Assembly (NCBI GenBank): GCA_015039465.1
Contig: MU130381.1
Span: 343,807 to 407,806, forward strand
Origin: Phlegmacium glaucopus
Taxonomy: Eukaryota > Basidiomycota > Agaricomycetes > Agaricales > Cortinariaceae
Reading direction: 5' to 3'
DNA length: 64,000 nt
Shown in pieces: positions 46,242-56,217 of this stretch. The notes beneath the pieces are model-generated. The model was not told where the DNA came from, made no database searches, and saw only the letters and a list, made by a program, of their open reading frames with translations. Position 1 is the stretch's first letter; each line of letters begins with the position of its first letter. Both the position numbers and the translations under genes were made by a program.

Positions 46242-47744
46242 ATGGTCGACATAGCGCAAGATCAACATCCGATGCCAGCAGACCCCCTTCCGCAAGATCC
46301 TCAAGATCAGGTTCCTCATGACAATAATCTAATTCCACCTCTGCTTATACAACCTCGCGTTCGACGTACCCATAAAGATGATCTTATTTCATCTCTGCTC
46401 AGTAAGCTCCAATTACGTGAAAAACTAGTTAAGAACAAAGAAATCGAAGATCAAAATAAGGCTAGGGAGGTGAAAACTTATAACCACCACCTAGATCCTT
46501 TTGCTTATCCCGAACCTGGTTCGGAGACTGCATCTTTTATCACTATTGATGATCTGGATGTAAAGGATCTTAAGGATCCATCCATTCTCGCTCGTTTTTT
46601 GAACACTGTTCCAGACTATCTTTTACTTCGCATCACACGTGAAAACAGAGCAGAGAAAGAAGAGCGAGACAAGAGGAAAGTTGATGATCTTATGACCTCT
46701 GCATGCGAAGCCTCTCAAGACGCCAAACGGCGTCGTATGGATGGCAGCAAGGCAGCCGAGCGCATTGTTGGCATCCAACGTGCTATCGAATTTTCCGAAA
46801 TACTGTTTACCACTAATGTCCATGTCCCTATTCCTTTAACTTTCTTTCGTAATGCCCATTTGCGCTACATGATTGATCATGCGGCTACGCTGCCCACTAT
46901 AAAGTCAAACCCACTCCCGGGCGAGACTAAGGGCCAGTTTATTCTTAACATTGCTGATCTCGTAAAAGGGACCAGAGATTTCAGAGGCTTCGGCGAGGAA
47001 CTCTCGCTGGGCTTTGGAGAGTGGTCTGAAGCAGCCGAAAACTGCTTCCGATTTCACCAGATGCAGGACAGAGATGGCAATGCAGGCCCATACGCTCGCT
47101 GGTGGTCCTCCCATTTTAACTTTTTTAATACTCAGGAAGACAAGATCAGTCAGTATGATGCCTGGAAAGATCTTGAACTCAAGTTACGTCGCGAGTACCG
47201 CACTGAACCCACGAATTTCGACATCAATCACTACGCCATGAAATACGAGGCGGCAAAGACTACATACGAGCTTAAGAGCCTCATCGAGAAGCAAAACCTT
47301 CCCAACAGGTCGGAGCCGTCATACCGCAAAGACAGCTCCTTTCGACCTTCTTTTCGTGGAGGCAGGACCGCCGGGTCATCAACCCAGTTCCGCGATACAC
47401 GTAACCTGCCCACGCTACAGCCATTTCACTCAGGCAACAGACAGTCGTCTCACCCAGTCTGTTGCATCCTCTGCGGTGAAAAAGGCCATACAGTCGGCAA
47501 ACACTATGGTGATGGCAACTCGCCGACCAAGTTCCCCGACGGCAAGCCTACTTGGGCAAAAATCACAAATGGCAGTCTCTGCACCCCTACCGCCAAAGAA
47601 ATCTGCATTAATCACAACGTCAGCGGTAGTAGTGCCGTCTGCTCCCATTCTGAAGGCGCGCGAGCTCACATCTGCTCATACTGTGGTTCCAAATCCCACT
47701 ATGCCTTCGCCTGGGTCTGTCGTACCCGACCTACCTTCGATTAA
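46242..47744 (+). CDS. DIRS Gag-like protein
   Basis: This nucleocapsid-type protein packages the element RNA. It starts MVDIAQDQHP; an earlier in-frame ATG at 46224 would add six residues. It has a Pro/Gln-rich start, a coiled and charged middle, and a conserved block FRGFGEELSLGFGEWSEAAENCFRFH. Two Cys/His clusters near the end (CCILCGEKGHTVGKH, CSYCGSKSHYAFAWVC) resemble zinc knuckles of DIRS Gags. The frame is intact and overlaps the RT frame, so RT may be made by frameshifting or re-initiation. Confidence 0.82.
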   Translation: MVDIAQDQHPMPADPLPQDPQDQVPHDNNLIPPLLIQPRVRRTHKDDLISSLLSKLQLREKLVKNKEIEDQNKAREVKTYNHHLDPFAYPEPGSETASFITIDDLDVKDLKDPSILARFLNTVPDYLLLRITRENRAEKEERDKRKVDDLMTSACEASQDAKRRRMDGSKAAERIVGIQRAIEFSEILFTTNVHVPIPLTFFRNAHLRYMIDHAATLPTIKSNPLPGETKGQFILNIADLVKGTRDFRGFGEELSLGFGEWSEAAENCFRFHQMQDRDGNAGPYARWWSSHFNFFNTQEDKISQYDAWKDLELKLRREYRTEPTNFDINHYAMKYEAAKTTYELKSLIEKQNLPNRSEPSYRKDSSFRPSFRGGRTAGSSTQFRDTRNLPTLQPFHSGNRQSSHPVCCILCGEKGHTVGKHYGDGNSPTKFPDGKPTWAKITNGSLCTPTAKEICINHNVSGSSAVCSHSEGARAHICSYCGSKSHYAFAWVCRTRPTFD

Positions 47745-49988
47745 CTCTTTTCTTTCTATTGCTGCCCCAAATTTCCTTTGTTATCGTGATTTCTCTGATT
47801 CTATTGTACACCGAGACCCCTTAATTATAGATGAAGACTCTTCGGAGTTCCACGATGATATCTTTTCCAGAATCGTTCATCCTTACGATACCGATGCCTT
47901 TGAATTCTTCCTTTCTAAACATAACTTGTTATACTTTTATTCTCTTTTAGTTACAAACCTCAGAAACGGATTCCCTTTAGGTGAAATGCCCCCAATCACA
48001 GACACCATCATACTTGAGAATCACCAATCTGCTCTCGAATATCCCGACATCATTAACGAATATTTAATCAACGAAGTTGATGCTGGACGCATGTCAGGTC
48101 CATTTTCACGCCAAGATGTCGAAAAAATCCTGCGTGGTCCATTTTTCTCCTCCCCGTTCCTCATTTCCGTCCAACCCCAACAACCTGGCATGCCAGACAA
48201 ACTTCGCGTTTGCCGGCACCTGTCAAAAGGCGACAAGAACAATCCTTCTACAAATTCCCACATAAATAAAGCGGATTTCCCTACACGTTTTGACACAGCC
48301 TCGAAAGTTGCTGATATTGTAGGTTTCTTCACTTTCCCTGCCCTTCCATCTTCCTTCCTTCCCAAATGACGGGTATCACCTGTCCATCCTTACCAGTCTC
48401 ACCTCTGGTGGACTCAGTGTTACGAGCTTCACCTCTGGTGGCCGTACTTCTAGGAGCTTCACCTCTGGTGGCTCTTAGGGCTTCACCTCTGGTGGCCATA
48501 CTTCTGGGAGCTTCACCTCTGGTGGCTCACCGTCATGAGCTTCACCTCTGGTGGCTCGTTTTCGCAAGCTTCACCTCTGGTGGCTTGTCGCTACAAGTTC
48601 CTTTTCCTGGAAGTGGACCACATGTCCCTCTTCTGGCGCTTCTATCTGTTTCTATGTGTTCTAAGCAGTGACAGCTGCCATATATTTTCACAACAGCCGA
48701 AGGCTGTTTCTCCCTTCTCCCGCTCACTGGCATAACCTTTCCCACCTTTGACACCATTCTAATTCCTGATCCTTTTCTCGTACATCAGGTGGCTCATGCT
48801 CCTCTGGGTACTCAAGCCTGCACCTTCGACATCCGTAAATTCCATCGAACATGTCCCATTATTCCTGCCCATAAACCATGGCTCGTTGCTCAGGACCTCT
48901 CCCACAAATTCTACATTGATCATACCCACCCTTTTGGAGCCGCAGCAGCAAGCAGCAATTCAGGTATGATCGGTAACGCGATCGTTGACATCTGGCAGGC
49001 AGAGGATGTGAAGCCCGTGTTGAAGTATGAAGACGATCTCAAGGCCTTTTGATTTCCAATTCCGGGCGGCATATTTCATCAAGATGGCTTTGATTATGAC
49101 TATGATCGGGCGGAGGCCCTGCGACGTATTGCCCCCCTCCAAGTGCCTTGGCATGAGGACAAAGGTGATTCTGAGTTCGTCTTCATCACCAATTTTATCG
49201 GTTACCGATGGGACATACCCAACAAGCGGGTTAGTCTGCCTCAGGAGAAGCGGTTGAAATTCTATAACCGCGTTCGTATATTCCTTGACCACTTTAATGG
49301 CCATCCATGTTCTTTACTCGATATTGAGAAAATCCATGGCTCTTTGTGCCATGTCGCTTTCATATATGCTCAGGGACGCTCCCACCTCCCATCACTTTCA
49401 AATTTCGCAGCAAGTTTCAACGATAACACATTCACGCGGCGCTACCCACCACACTCCCTATTGTCAGACCTTAAGTGGTGGCTCCACACACTCGATGCTC
49501 CAGAGTTCTATCGTGAGCTTCGGCCTCGTGGTCCTACTCAAGACCTAGGACTTTTTGTTGATGCCTCGACATCTTGGGGTATTAGGATTATCATTGCTGG
49601 CAGATGGCTGGCTCTGAAGCTCCATGAAGATTGGAAAATTGAGGGTCGTGATATTTGCTGGCTGGAGACGGTTGCGGTGGAGATCCTCATCTACGTACTT
49701 GAAGCTATGGGAATCCGAAACGCTACTCTCCTTATACACTCTGATAATCAAGGAACGATTGGCTCTCTTGACAAAGGCCGCAGTCGAAACTTTCACATCA
49801 ATCTCTCCATTCGCCGCATATACATTGTACTCGCTGCTCACTTCATAACACCCGACCTTGCATATATTGCCTCTGCAGATAATCCAGCAGACCCCATCTC
49901 GCGCGGAGAATTGGGATCTGTTGAGACACGCATAACTACCTCGTTCAGCCTGCCTGACGAGCTCCAGCATATCTTTCTTTATGTCTGA
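47356..49988 (+). CDS. DIRS reverse transcriptase-RNase H (one stop, one intron)
   Basis: Its role is to copy the element RNA into DNA. RT begins near FRNGFPLGEMP-like sequence (LRNGFPLGEMPPITDT) and runs to ADFPTRFDTASKVADI. A 470-nt GT..AG intron (48319-48788) then splits it in phase before VAHAPLGTQACTFDIRKFHR. The catalytic box reads KYEDDL (about 49025-49042). An in-frame TGA follows at 49050-49052, probably CGA before mutation. RNase H lies at 49540-49910 (GLFVDASTSWG, LLIHSDNQGTIG, ADNPADPISRG). The true start is unclear because the frame overlaps Gag. This copy cannot make a full protein without readthrough. Confidence 0.82.
48400..48583 (+). repeat. Minisatellite inside the RT intron
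   Basis: Seven copies of CACCTCTGGTGG, most within GAGCTTCACCTCTGGTGGC, are spaced about 25-33 bp apart. The core can pair with itself (CCACC against GGTGG). All copies lie inside the intron at 48319-48788. A related ACCTCTGGTGG is found once more in the 3' region at about 51826. Confidence 0.85.
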
Positions 49989-51665
49989 GGGTACCCTATT
50001 GCCTTTCTCGGTGGCTAAGTTTGCCATCGAGGGGGTTGGAAAGGGGACAGGGCGTCTTGACTCAACTCATCCTGTCCCACCGCGTCTCTCCAACTCCCAA
50101 ATAGCTACTGCATTCGAACCTTGCTTTCCTATAAATTTATTTTCCACTTCACAAGTTTTTTCCTCCAATTTGTATCCACAGAGTTTCATCAATCCGCATT
50201 GCATTTCTGATATTTGTACTAGTACCGTACCTGCCGCACCTGCTTTCCCTGTTTCTTCTTCATTATCCATAGACTCCCCCTTTTCAAATCCTTTTTTCAT
50301 TGCCGAAAGTTCCTCTTCGCAGCCAGCTCTCACCATCTTACCTGCCTCCGGTCTTCATCCACCATCACTCTCTCGACCCCTGACGAGGACTCCCATGCCA
50401 TCCCGTAGAATTCGCAGGCCCCTGGCGGACCAGATCCTGACACCGAGTCCACTCCGTCCCCGTGTTTCAGCAGCTGACCGTATTTTCTCATGGCATACTC
50501 CTTATGGGCTATTACATGATGATGCGCTTCTTGCTGACCTGCCACCTGCCTTGGTTGAATCTGCTAAGATGTCGATCACGGGTGCCCTCGCTGCCTCTAC
50601 ACGATCGACGTATGCCTCCGGTATCCTCAGATTTAACCAATTTTGTGACCGGTGGGATATTTCTGAAGATGCCTGGATGCCTGCTTCTTATGCCCTCCTA
50701 TGCGCATTCATTGGCGAATACAAAGGCTCCGTCTCTGGGAAGACAATCCGATCCTGGCTGTCTGGTGTCCGCGCTTGGCATCTTACCAACCATGCGCCCT
50801 GGTTTGGAGATGACAAATGGGTCCAGATGGCCCGCACATCTGCAAACAAAGAGGGCTCACGCCACAAGCGTGCCCTCCGTGCTCCAGTCTCCATCGAACA
50901 CCTCCTGGCCCTGAAGAACGCTATCATTATGTCTTCCCCATTCCATGCTGCCGTCTGGGCCGTGGCACTGACCACTTTCTTCGGATGCCGCCGCCTTGGC
51001 GAGACGACCGTCTCATCCATTTCCTCCTTTGATGCTAGATATCATGTTCTTCGCTCTGCGGAGTACGTTTCTTCTTCTATGATCTCTTACAGTTACTTAC
51101 ATGTCTTCACAGTGTTACCTTCCAGACTTTGCGAGACAACTCTCGCTCAGCCTCTTTCCGTATTCCATGGACCAAAACCACTCGTGAGGAAGGCGCTTCC
51201 GTGATCATCACTGCCCGTGATGACCAACTCTGTCCCTGCGCTGCCCTACAGAACCACCTGGATACCAATAAAGGCATTCCTGGTGCCGCTTCATTGTTCG
51301 CATACTCTACTACAGATGGTCAGTGGGAGCACATGACCAAGCACCGGTTCCTGGTTTTCTGCAAGAGCGTGTGGACTGCGGCACATCTTGCGCATGTTCT
51401 TGGCCATAGCTTTCGTATCGGTGGTGCCGTCGCACTGCTCCTTGCTGGAGTGCCGCCTGAGATTGTTGCAGCCACTGGAGGGTGGTCCTCACTCGCATTC
51501 CTTTTGTATTGGAGACGGATGGAGGAGATCCTACCTATGAGTACTTCCAAGGCTTACCGGAGGTCCCATATCGATGAGCTGGCCAGGATTTTCGAACAAT
51601 TTTGTGTCAATAATAGTATTCCTTCTACACTGCTTGCCTCCTCAGACCGTGTTCTCGAATTATAG
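49981..51665 (+). CDS. DIRS tyrosine recombinase
   Basis: It integrates the circular DNA copy by site-specific recombination. The start overlaps the RNase H end by 8 nt. After a Ser/Pro-rich leader comes a SAM-like core-binding domain (STYASGILRFNQFCDRW, WLSGVRAWHLTNHAPW). The catalytic domain follows, with FGCRRLGE (first Arg), HSFRIGGA (His-x-x-Arg), GGWSS and LYWRRM (Tyr). An intron at 51063-51112 (GTACGT..CACAG) joins the two open parts in phase. All catalytic residues are present, so it looks intact. Confidence 0.88.
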
Positions 51666-51955
51666 ATGTACTAGTTTCCATGATGTTCCTTTCTTCTTTG
51701 CTTTCATCACTTTCCATCTCATCGCATACATTGTTTCGGCTACTCGCAATATACTTGTACATGTGTACCTATCCTAGTACTCGGAACTATAAGGGTGAGG
51801 GACTGCCAGAGCCATACCTCTGGTGGGCTAATCAGACTGGCATCGGGTTTTGTCCACCAATCTGCTAGTTGTGAGCTCTGGCTCTGGGTTGGTACGGCTA
51901 GATTGGTTTTCGGCCTCTACACGATGCCATCTGCTTATCCAAACGCTCAGGACTT

Positions 51956-53034
51956 GACGGCTGTCTTGGCGTCGAGTCGTCCCGACGTCTCTTGGTAACA
52001 TTTGTGTATCTGCATGAACTATGACTATAGCTGACTTCAAAAACTACCGTCGTTTTCCCAAATGTACTGCCTCGTAGCCTCGATTAACGATTGACCCCAA
52101 AGGATTGACAACCGTATGGTACTCTACTCATACTAATTTTTCTCGCTATGGTTCAATGAGTTGCATGATGGTCGTGGAACGGGATCGTAGGTTGGGTGGT
52201 GAGCGAGGAAGTGGTTGTACGGTCGACAACAGGTGGTGCTCTTGTCTAACGAGGTAACAATAACAACCATGGACCTATGTGCCACCGAGAGTTGGTTTAA
52301 GCCCAGTCTCCATATACAATAGCCCACTCACCGGAGGCCGGACGGAGTCGACAAGAACTACGACGTGTCAAACCCACTACCAGAGCATAGGTATGGGAGA
52401 GAATAACATGTACAGGGGGTAAGTTCTTCCCCCGGAGCTGCGGAGCTGCTCGGAGAGACACCCGTCAAGAGAGATGCTTTTCTCACCACGGAACGAACAA
52501 GAGAAGCCGAGAGGGAGTTCTTCCCCCCGATCCGAATACCGAAAAAGCCTTCGCTACAAAAGAGCGATCGAACACTCCACCCCTACACTCCAAATCGCTG
52601 CCCCTACACTCTCAGCGGCGGGCTAGAGGTAGGGTGGACGGCACCAAACAAACGAATGGTGTCTACAGTGTGAAACGATTCGACACTGCATGACAGAGAA
52701 ACCCGCCAGCTTTCGGGTGAAGAAAATGCTGCTATAAGTACTATTCTATTCTTATGCTCTTTCCCCTCCCCCCTTCTCTTTCCCTCGCCTTCCTTCCCGT
52801 CTCGTCCTCTTTACTTCCTCCCTACCAAGTTCCGACTTGAACCCTCTTTTAGAGCCGCAACTAACTTTTTTGACTTACACTGAGTGTTTTTCACTGCACC
52901 TATCATTCATGACTCCCGGGTCTATAAGGTTTCGGATTTGGGTCTCAACTTGCGCTTTGGCACGAAGCCTAGCTTTAGAACCTGTTCAGTCTATTAAGTC
53001 CCTTAGTGGCACTAAGCTCCGCTACCGGCCGTTT
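51956..53034. other. Region without readable gene, low-complexity parts
   Basis: Neither strand shows a gene. A C/T-rich run lies at about 52755-52815. The phrase TCTATTCTTATGCTCT occurs at about 52744 and again at about 53325. Part of this region probably shares the reversed, non-complemented orientation of the next feature, but I cannot fix the limit. Confidence 0.35.
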
Positions 53035-53323
53035 TTCAGGACTCGCAAACCTATTCGTCTACCGTAGCACATCTCCGGCTTTTGGTTAGATCGACATGGT
53101 TTGTGACTTCCCTCATCCACCCACCCAGTCTTTTTTAAATAGACTATTTCGAGTCTGCTACGGTCGTTCTGGTCTTCTTTTTCTACCTCCAGCTACGAAT
53201 AAGCAACGCAGACTAGAACAGTACATAGTTATAATACTAGTCTGCAGTTGTCCAGAACGGACCGAGATACATAAAATAGAATAGGAATCTACTCAGTTGT
53301 GAAGCACAAAGGAGTAGCACCTT
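53035..53323. other. DIRS termini in reversed, non-complemented order
   Basis: Read backwards without complementing, 53323 down to about 53127 matches the left end of the DIRS element (46016 to about 46215), with the first 53 bases identical. Bases 53100 down to 53035 match its right end (51890-51955), with the last 59 bases identical. About 26 bases lie between. So the content is an internally deleted DIRS copy written in mirror order. The ordinary reverse complement does not match. Confidence 0.9.
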
Positions 53324-53563
53324 ATTCTATTCTTATGCTCTGTCACATAAAACTTATCTTTCCAAAGCCTTCCTTACGTCTAGACATTTTATTCCTACCT
53401 ACAATTCCCTTGTCTTATAAGACCATAACTTATATGACCCACACAGACTCTTGAACCGCCCAGCGCATGACTACCGGGTCTATAGTCTTTAGGCTAAACT
53501 TGAGTTTGACAAGCCTAGCTTTAAAACCCGTTAGTCTTTAAGGCCCTTAGGGGCAAAGCCCGC

Positions 53564-53952
53564 NNNNNNNNNNNNNNNNNNNNNNNNNNNNNNNNNNNNN
53601 NNNNNNNNNNNNNNNNNNNNNNNNNNNNNNNNNNNNNNNNNNNNNNNNNNNNNNNNNNNNNNNNNNNNNNNNNNNNNNNNNNNNNNNNNNNNNNNNNNNN
53701 NNNNNNNNNNNNNNNNNNNNNNNNNNNNNNNNNNNNNNNNNNNNNNNNNNNNNNNNNNNNNNNNNNNNNNNNNNNNNNNNNNNNNNNNNNNNNNNNNNNN
53801 NNNNNNNNNNNNNNNNNNNNNNNNNNNNNNNNNNNNNNNNNNNNNNNNNNNNNNNNNNNNNNNNNNNNNNNNNNNNNNNNNNNNNNNNNNNNNNNNNNNN
53901 NNNNNNNNNNNNNNNNNNNNNNNNNNNNNNNNNNNNNNNNNNNNNNNNNNNN
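53564..53952. other. Assembly gap (389 N)
   Basis: This is a run of N. The adjoining left sequence is in the suspect mirror-order region; the right side is normal. Confidence 1.
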
Positions 53953-54246
53953 TCACACAATGGACGATGGTATACACGACACGACAAGCCCCAAGTCACA
54001 TTGCCTATTTGTCAACATATCTGTACTCGGTCTTCATCTGCCTTTCCTTTCCTTTACGCTCACGATCTTGGTGGGACTTGGATCCATGCTCGCTGCTTGC
54101 TGCTCGTAATGTAGCTCCCCCCGATCCTGCTGTAAAATAGGTCTGTTTCCTTAACACTTTTTAAGCTTACAACGTGTACATCTACCTCTATATAATCTAC
54201 ATTGTTTTCACCATGTTTCAGAAGCTCCAAGACATCAATCACTGTC

Positions 54247-56017
54247 ATGTCAACACTCAACTCCCCCGCTTTCGCTGGCATTTCCAACGTTATTGAGTCC
54301 ACTACTGTCACTTTAGATGAAATGGGTGCTATTGATGCTGACCTTGAGGATGAACGAGGCACCGTCCCAGACCTTAGCTCTGATGATTTTGAGCCTCATG
54401 AACAAGCCGACAACAATGGTTCATCAGCCTTGATATCGCAATGGGAGCACACCATCCTAGGTGCTTCGAAAGGGGTATCAGATGGGACACATCAGGAGTA
54501 CTGCCGGTAATGTTGCTTCAAAGTTGACTGCTTCCCAGCTAACTATTATTATTATTAGACTTATAGAAGCTTGTGCTTCATTTCTCGTTTCTAAAGGCCT
54601 TATAAAAAAAAGAGAAGAATTTTTTAGCCAAACTCCTCCCAAAGAAGCACCTACGCTGATCATTGCATGGATTATGAATGAGTGAGTCGCCCAACTTCTT
54701 TTGGCCATTTACGCAACTGATCACTCCATCACAACTAGTTGCGATGCAATCAATCTCGATGGGACTGCCAAAGACTCCAGCACCGTTCGCAGCTCTTACA
54801 CCCATGCCCAGAAAATGCATGCGAGCATGACATATGTCTTTGGCAGAATGTATGGTCTCGGCTCACTACCATGGCACTATGACAACACACAGGACCTGAT
54901 GGTTGGAAATCCGTCCGTTTCGGAGAAAGTATCCAGCTATATGGTCAGCTTGAGGCGCAGGAAGGTAAGAATTAAATATTTCCATCATTGAATTATCAGC
55001 ATCAATATTCACCCCCATTCTCTAGGTCCAGGCAGGTGAAGTGGCCAGCAGTGCTCGTGCCATAACTCCGGTGCATTCCAAGCATTGTTTATCAACTAAT
55101 CACACTCAACCTCACTCCTCACTCTTTCTTCTGTTCTGAAATCCTGCAGGAGATTATGGGAGCACTCTACGATCACAACCACAAACCTGAGAATTGGATT
55201 ATTCACCCATATGCACCCGGAACACGTGGCAGTTCCTCTGGCGATGAGGGATTGCACACATGGGGTGGTCCTCTCCACCGTCGGGCTGCCCAAGCAATTT
55301 ACGCAATTGCTTTTCTGTGCCTCCTTCGAGTCGACGAGGTCCTCAAGATACAGAGACATCACATCCAGTGCATAGATTCCGAAGACAAAATTGTTCTGAC
55401 CTTACCCTTCAGAAAAACACATCAATTTGGACGTGAGTGCATTCAATTTATTTATGTTCTTGCTGGATTGAATCAACCTTGCTTTCGAATGCCAGAAATC
55501 AAGCCATTCCATCTTTACGCACTGCCCATCGAGGAATCTCATCTTTGCCCAGTCCGAGCAGTTGCCGACTGGCTTGAGGCAAGTAGAATTTCAACAGGTT
55601 ACCTCTTTCGTCGGATGGCTTCTGGGGATAGGCCATCGCAGAAAGACACACCCATGGTATGCCATAATTCTTGCTCTATTGTGACTTATTTTAATTAGCA
55701 AACACCGTTAGACATCAGAGCAGTTCCTCGAGATCTTTCGCAACAATCTTATTGACATTAACATTGACCCAACCCCATATGGTACCCACTCCTTCCGTCG
55801 GGGTGGCTGCCAATATCTGGCCTCTGTTCGACGCTGGCTTCTTCGTCGTATTTGTGAATATGGTGGCTGGAGTGAAGAGTTTTCGAGCATGACAATTGTG
55901 AAGTACTTGATCTCATGGAATGATGATCCAACCGAAGCACGGGAGGACTATTTCAATCCAGCTCGTCAACCTGCTGTTATGTGCTATCACTGTGGCAGGT
56001 CATGTCCTTGTGGTTAA
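54247..56017 (+). CDS. Crypton-like tyrosine recombinase, intact
   Basis: This is a DNA breaking-rejoining enzyme, probably of a mobile element. Seven exons (54247-54506, 54559-54681, 54739-54964, 55026-55070, 55150-55432, 55496-55656, 55712-56017) join in phase to 467 residues. Catalytic signatures are LLRVDEVLKIQ (first Arg), GTHSFRRGGCQYLA (His-x-x-Arg), YGGWS and TIVKYLISW (Tyr). It ends CYHCGRSCPCG, a small Cys cluster. Unlike its neighbours it has no stop or frameshift. It converges on the SAP-motif gene at 56218, and the two may form one element. No inverted or direct ends were found, as expected for Cryptons. Confidence 0.85.
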
Positions 56018-56217
56018 GGTAGTTGAGCTGCTTCTCTAGGTGTTTTCGGGGTAGACCAACATATAATATAATATAATTGATTATTATTTGAAAATAATGT
56101 AGATCAACAAACCCGAGGTGAAAAAATGTGTACGAAAAGAACAGAACATAAGTAAGTATGGTGAGCTATTGTAAAGGGGGACAAGGGTAAAGGGAGACAG
56201 GGAAGGGAGGCAGCCTG
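56018..56217. other. Convergent spacer
   Basis: There are 200 bp between the ends of the recombinase gene and the SAP-motif gene. AT-rich ATAATATAATATAATTG at about 56070 may hold polyadenylation signals. Confidence 0.4.

Larger units (their letters stand above)
46016..51955 (+). mobile_element. DIRS-type tyrosine-recombinase retrotransposon
   Basis: The gene order is Gag, reverse transcriptase-RNase H, tyrosine recombinase, which defines DIRS elements. There is no DDE integrase. I place the ends at TTCCACGATGAGG (46016) and AACGCTCAGGACTT (51955), because a backward-read copy of this family at 53035-53323 stops matching at just these points. DIRS elements make no target duplication, and none is seen. 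A stop in RT (49050-49052) makes this copy defective, but Gag and recombinase are open. Confidence 0.88.

Noticed and set aside
48400..48583. A CRISPR-like array
   Set aside because: The repeats are only 12-19 bp with short, similar spacers inside a eukaryotic intron; it is a minisatellite.
48366..48788. A transposon insertion disrupting the DIRS RT
   Set aside because: GT and AG ends restore the reading frame exactly, and there are no target duplications or terminal repeats. An intron explains it better.
52080..53560. Ribosomal DNA or other structured RNA next to the gap
   Set aside because: The odd composition first suggested rDNA, but no rRNA core motif is present. Reversing the order without complementing explains at least 53035-53323 as DIRS sequence.
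53531..53999. Long minus-strand open frames across the gap
   Set aside because: They are open only because N bases contain no stop codons.
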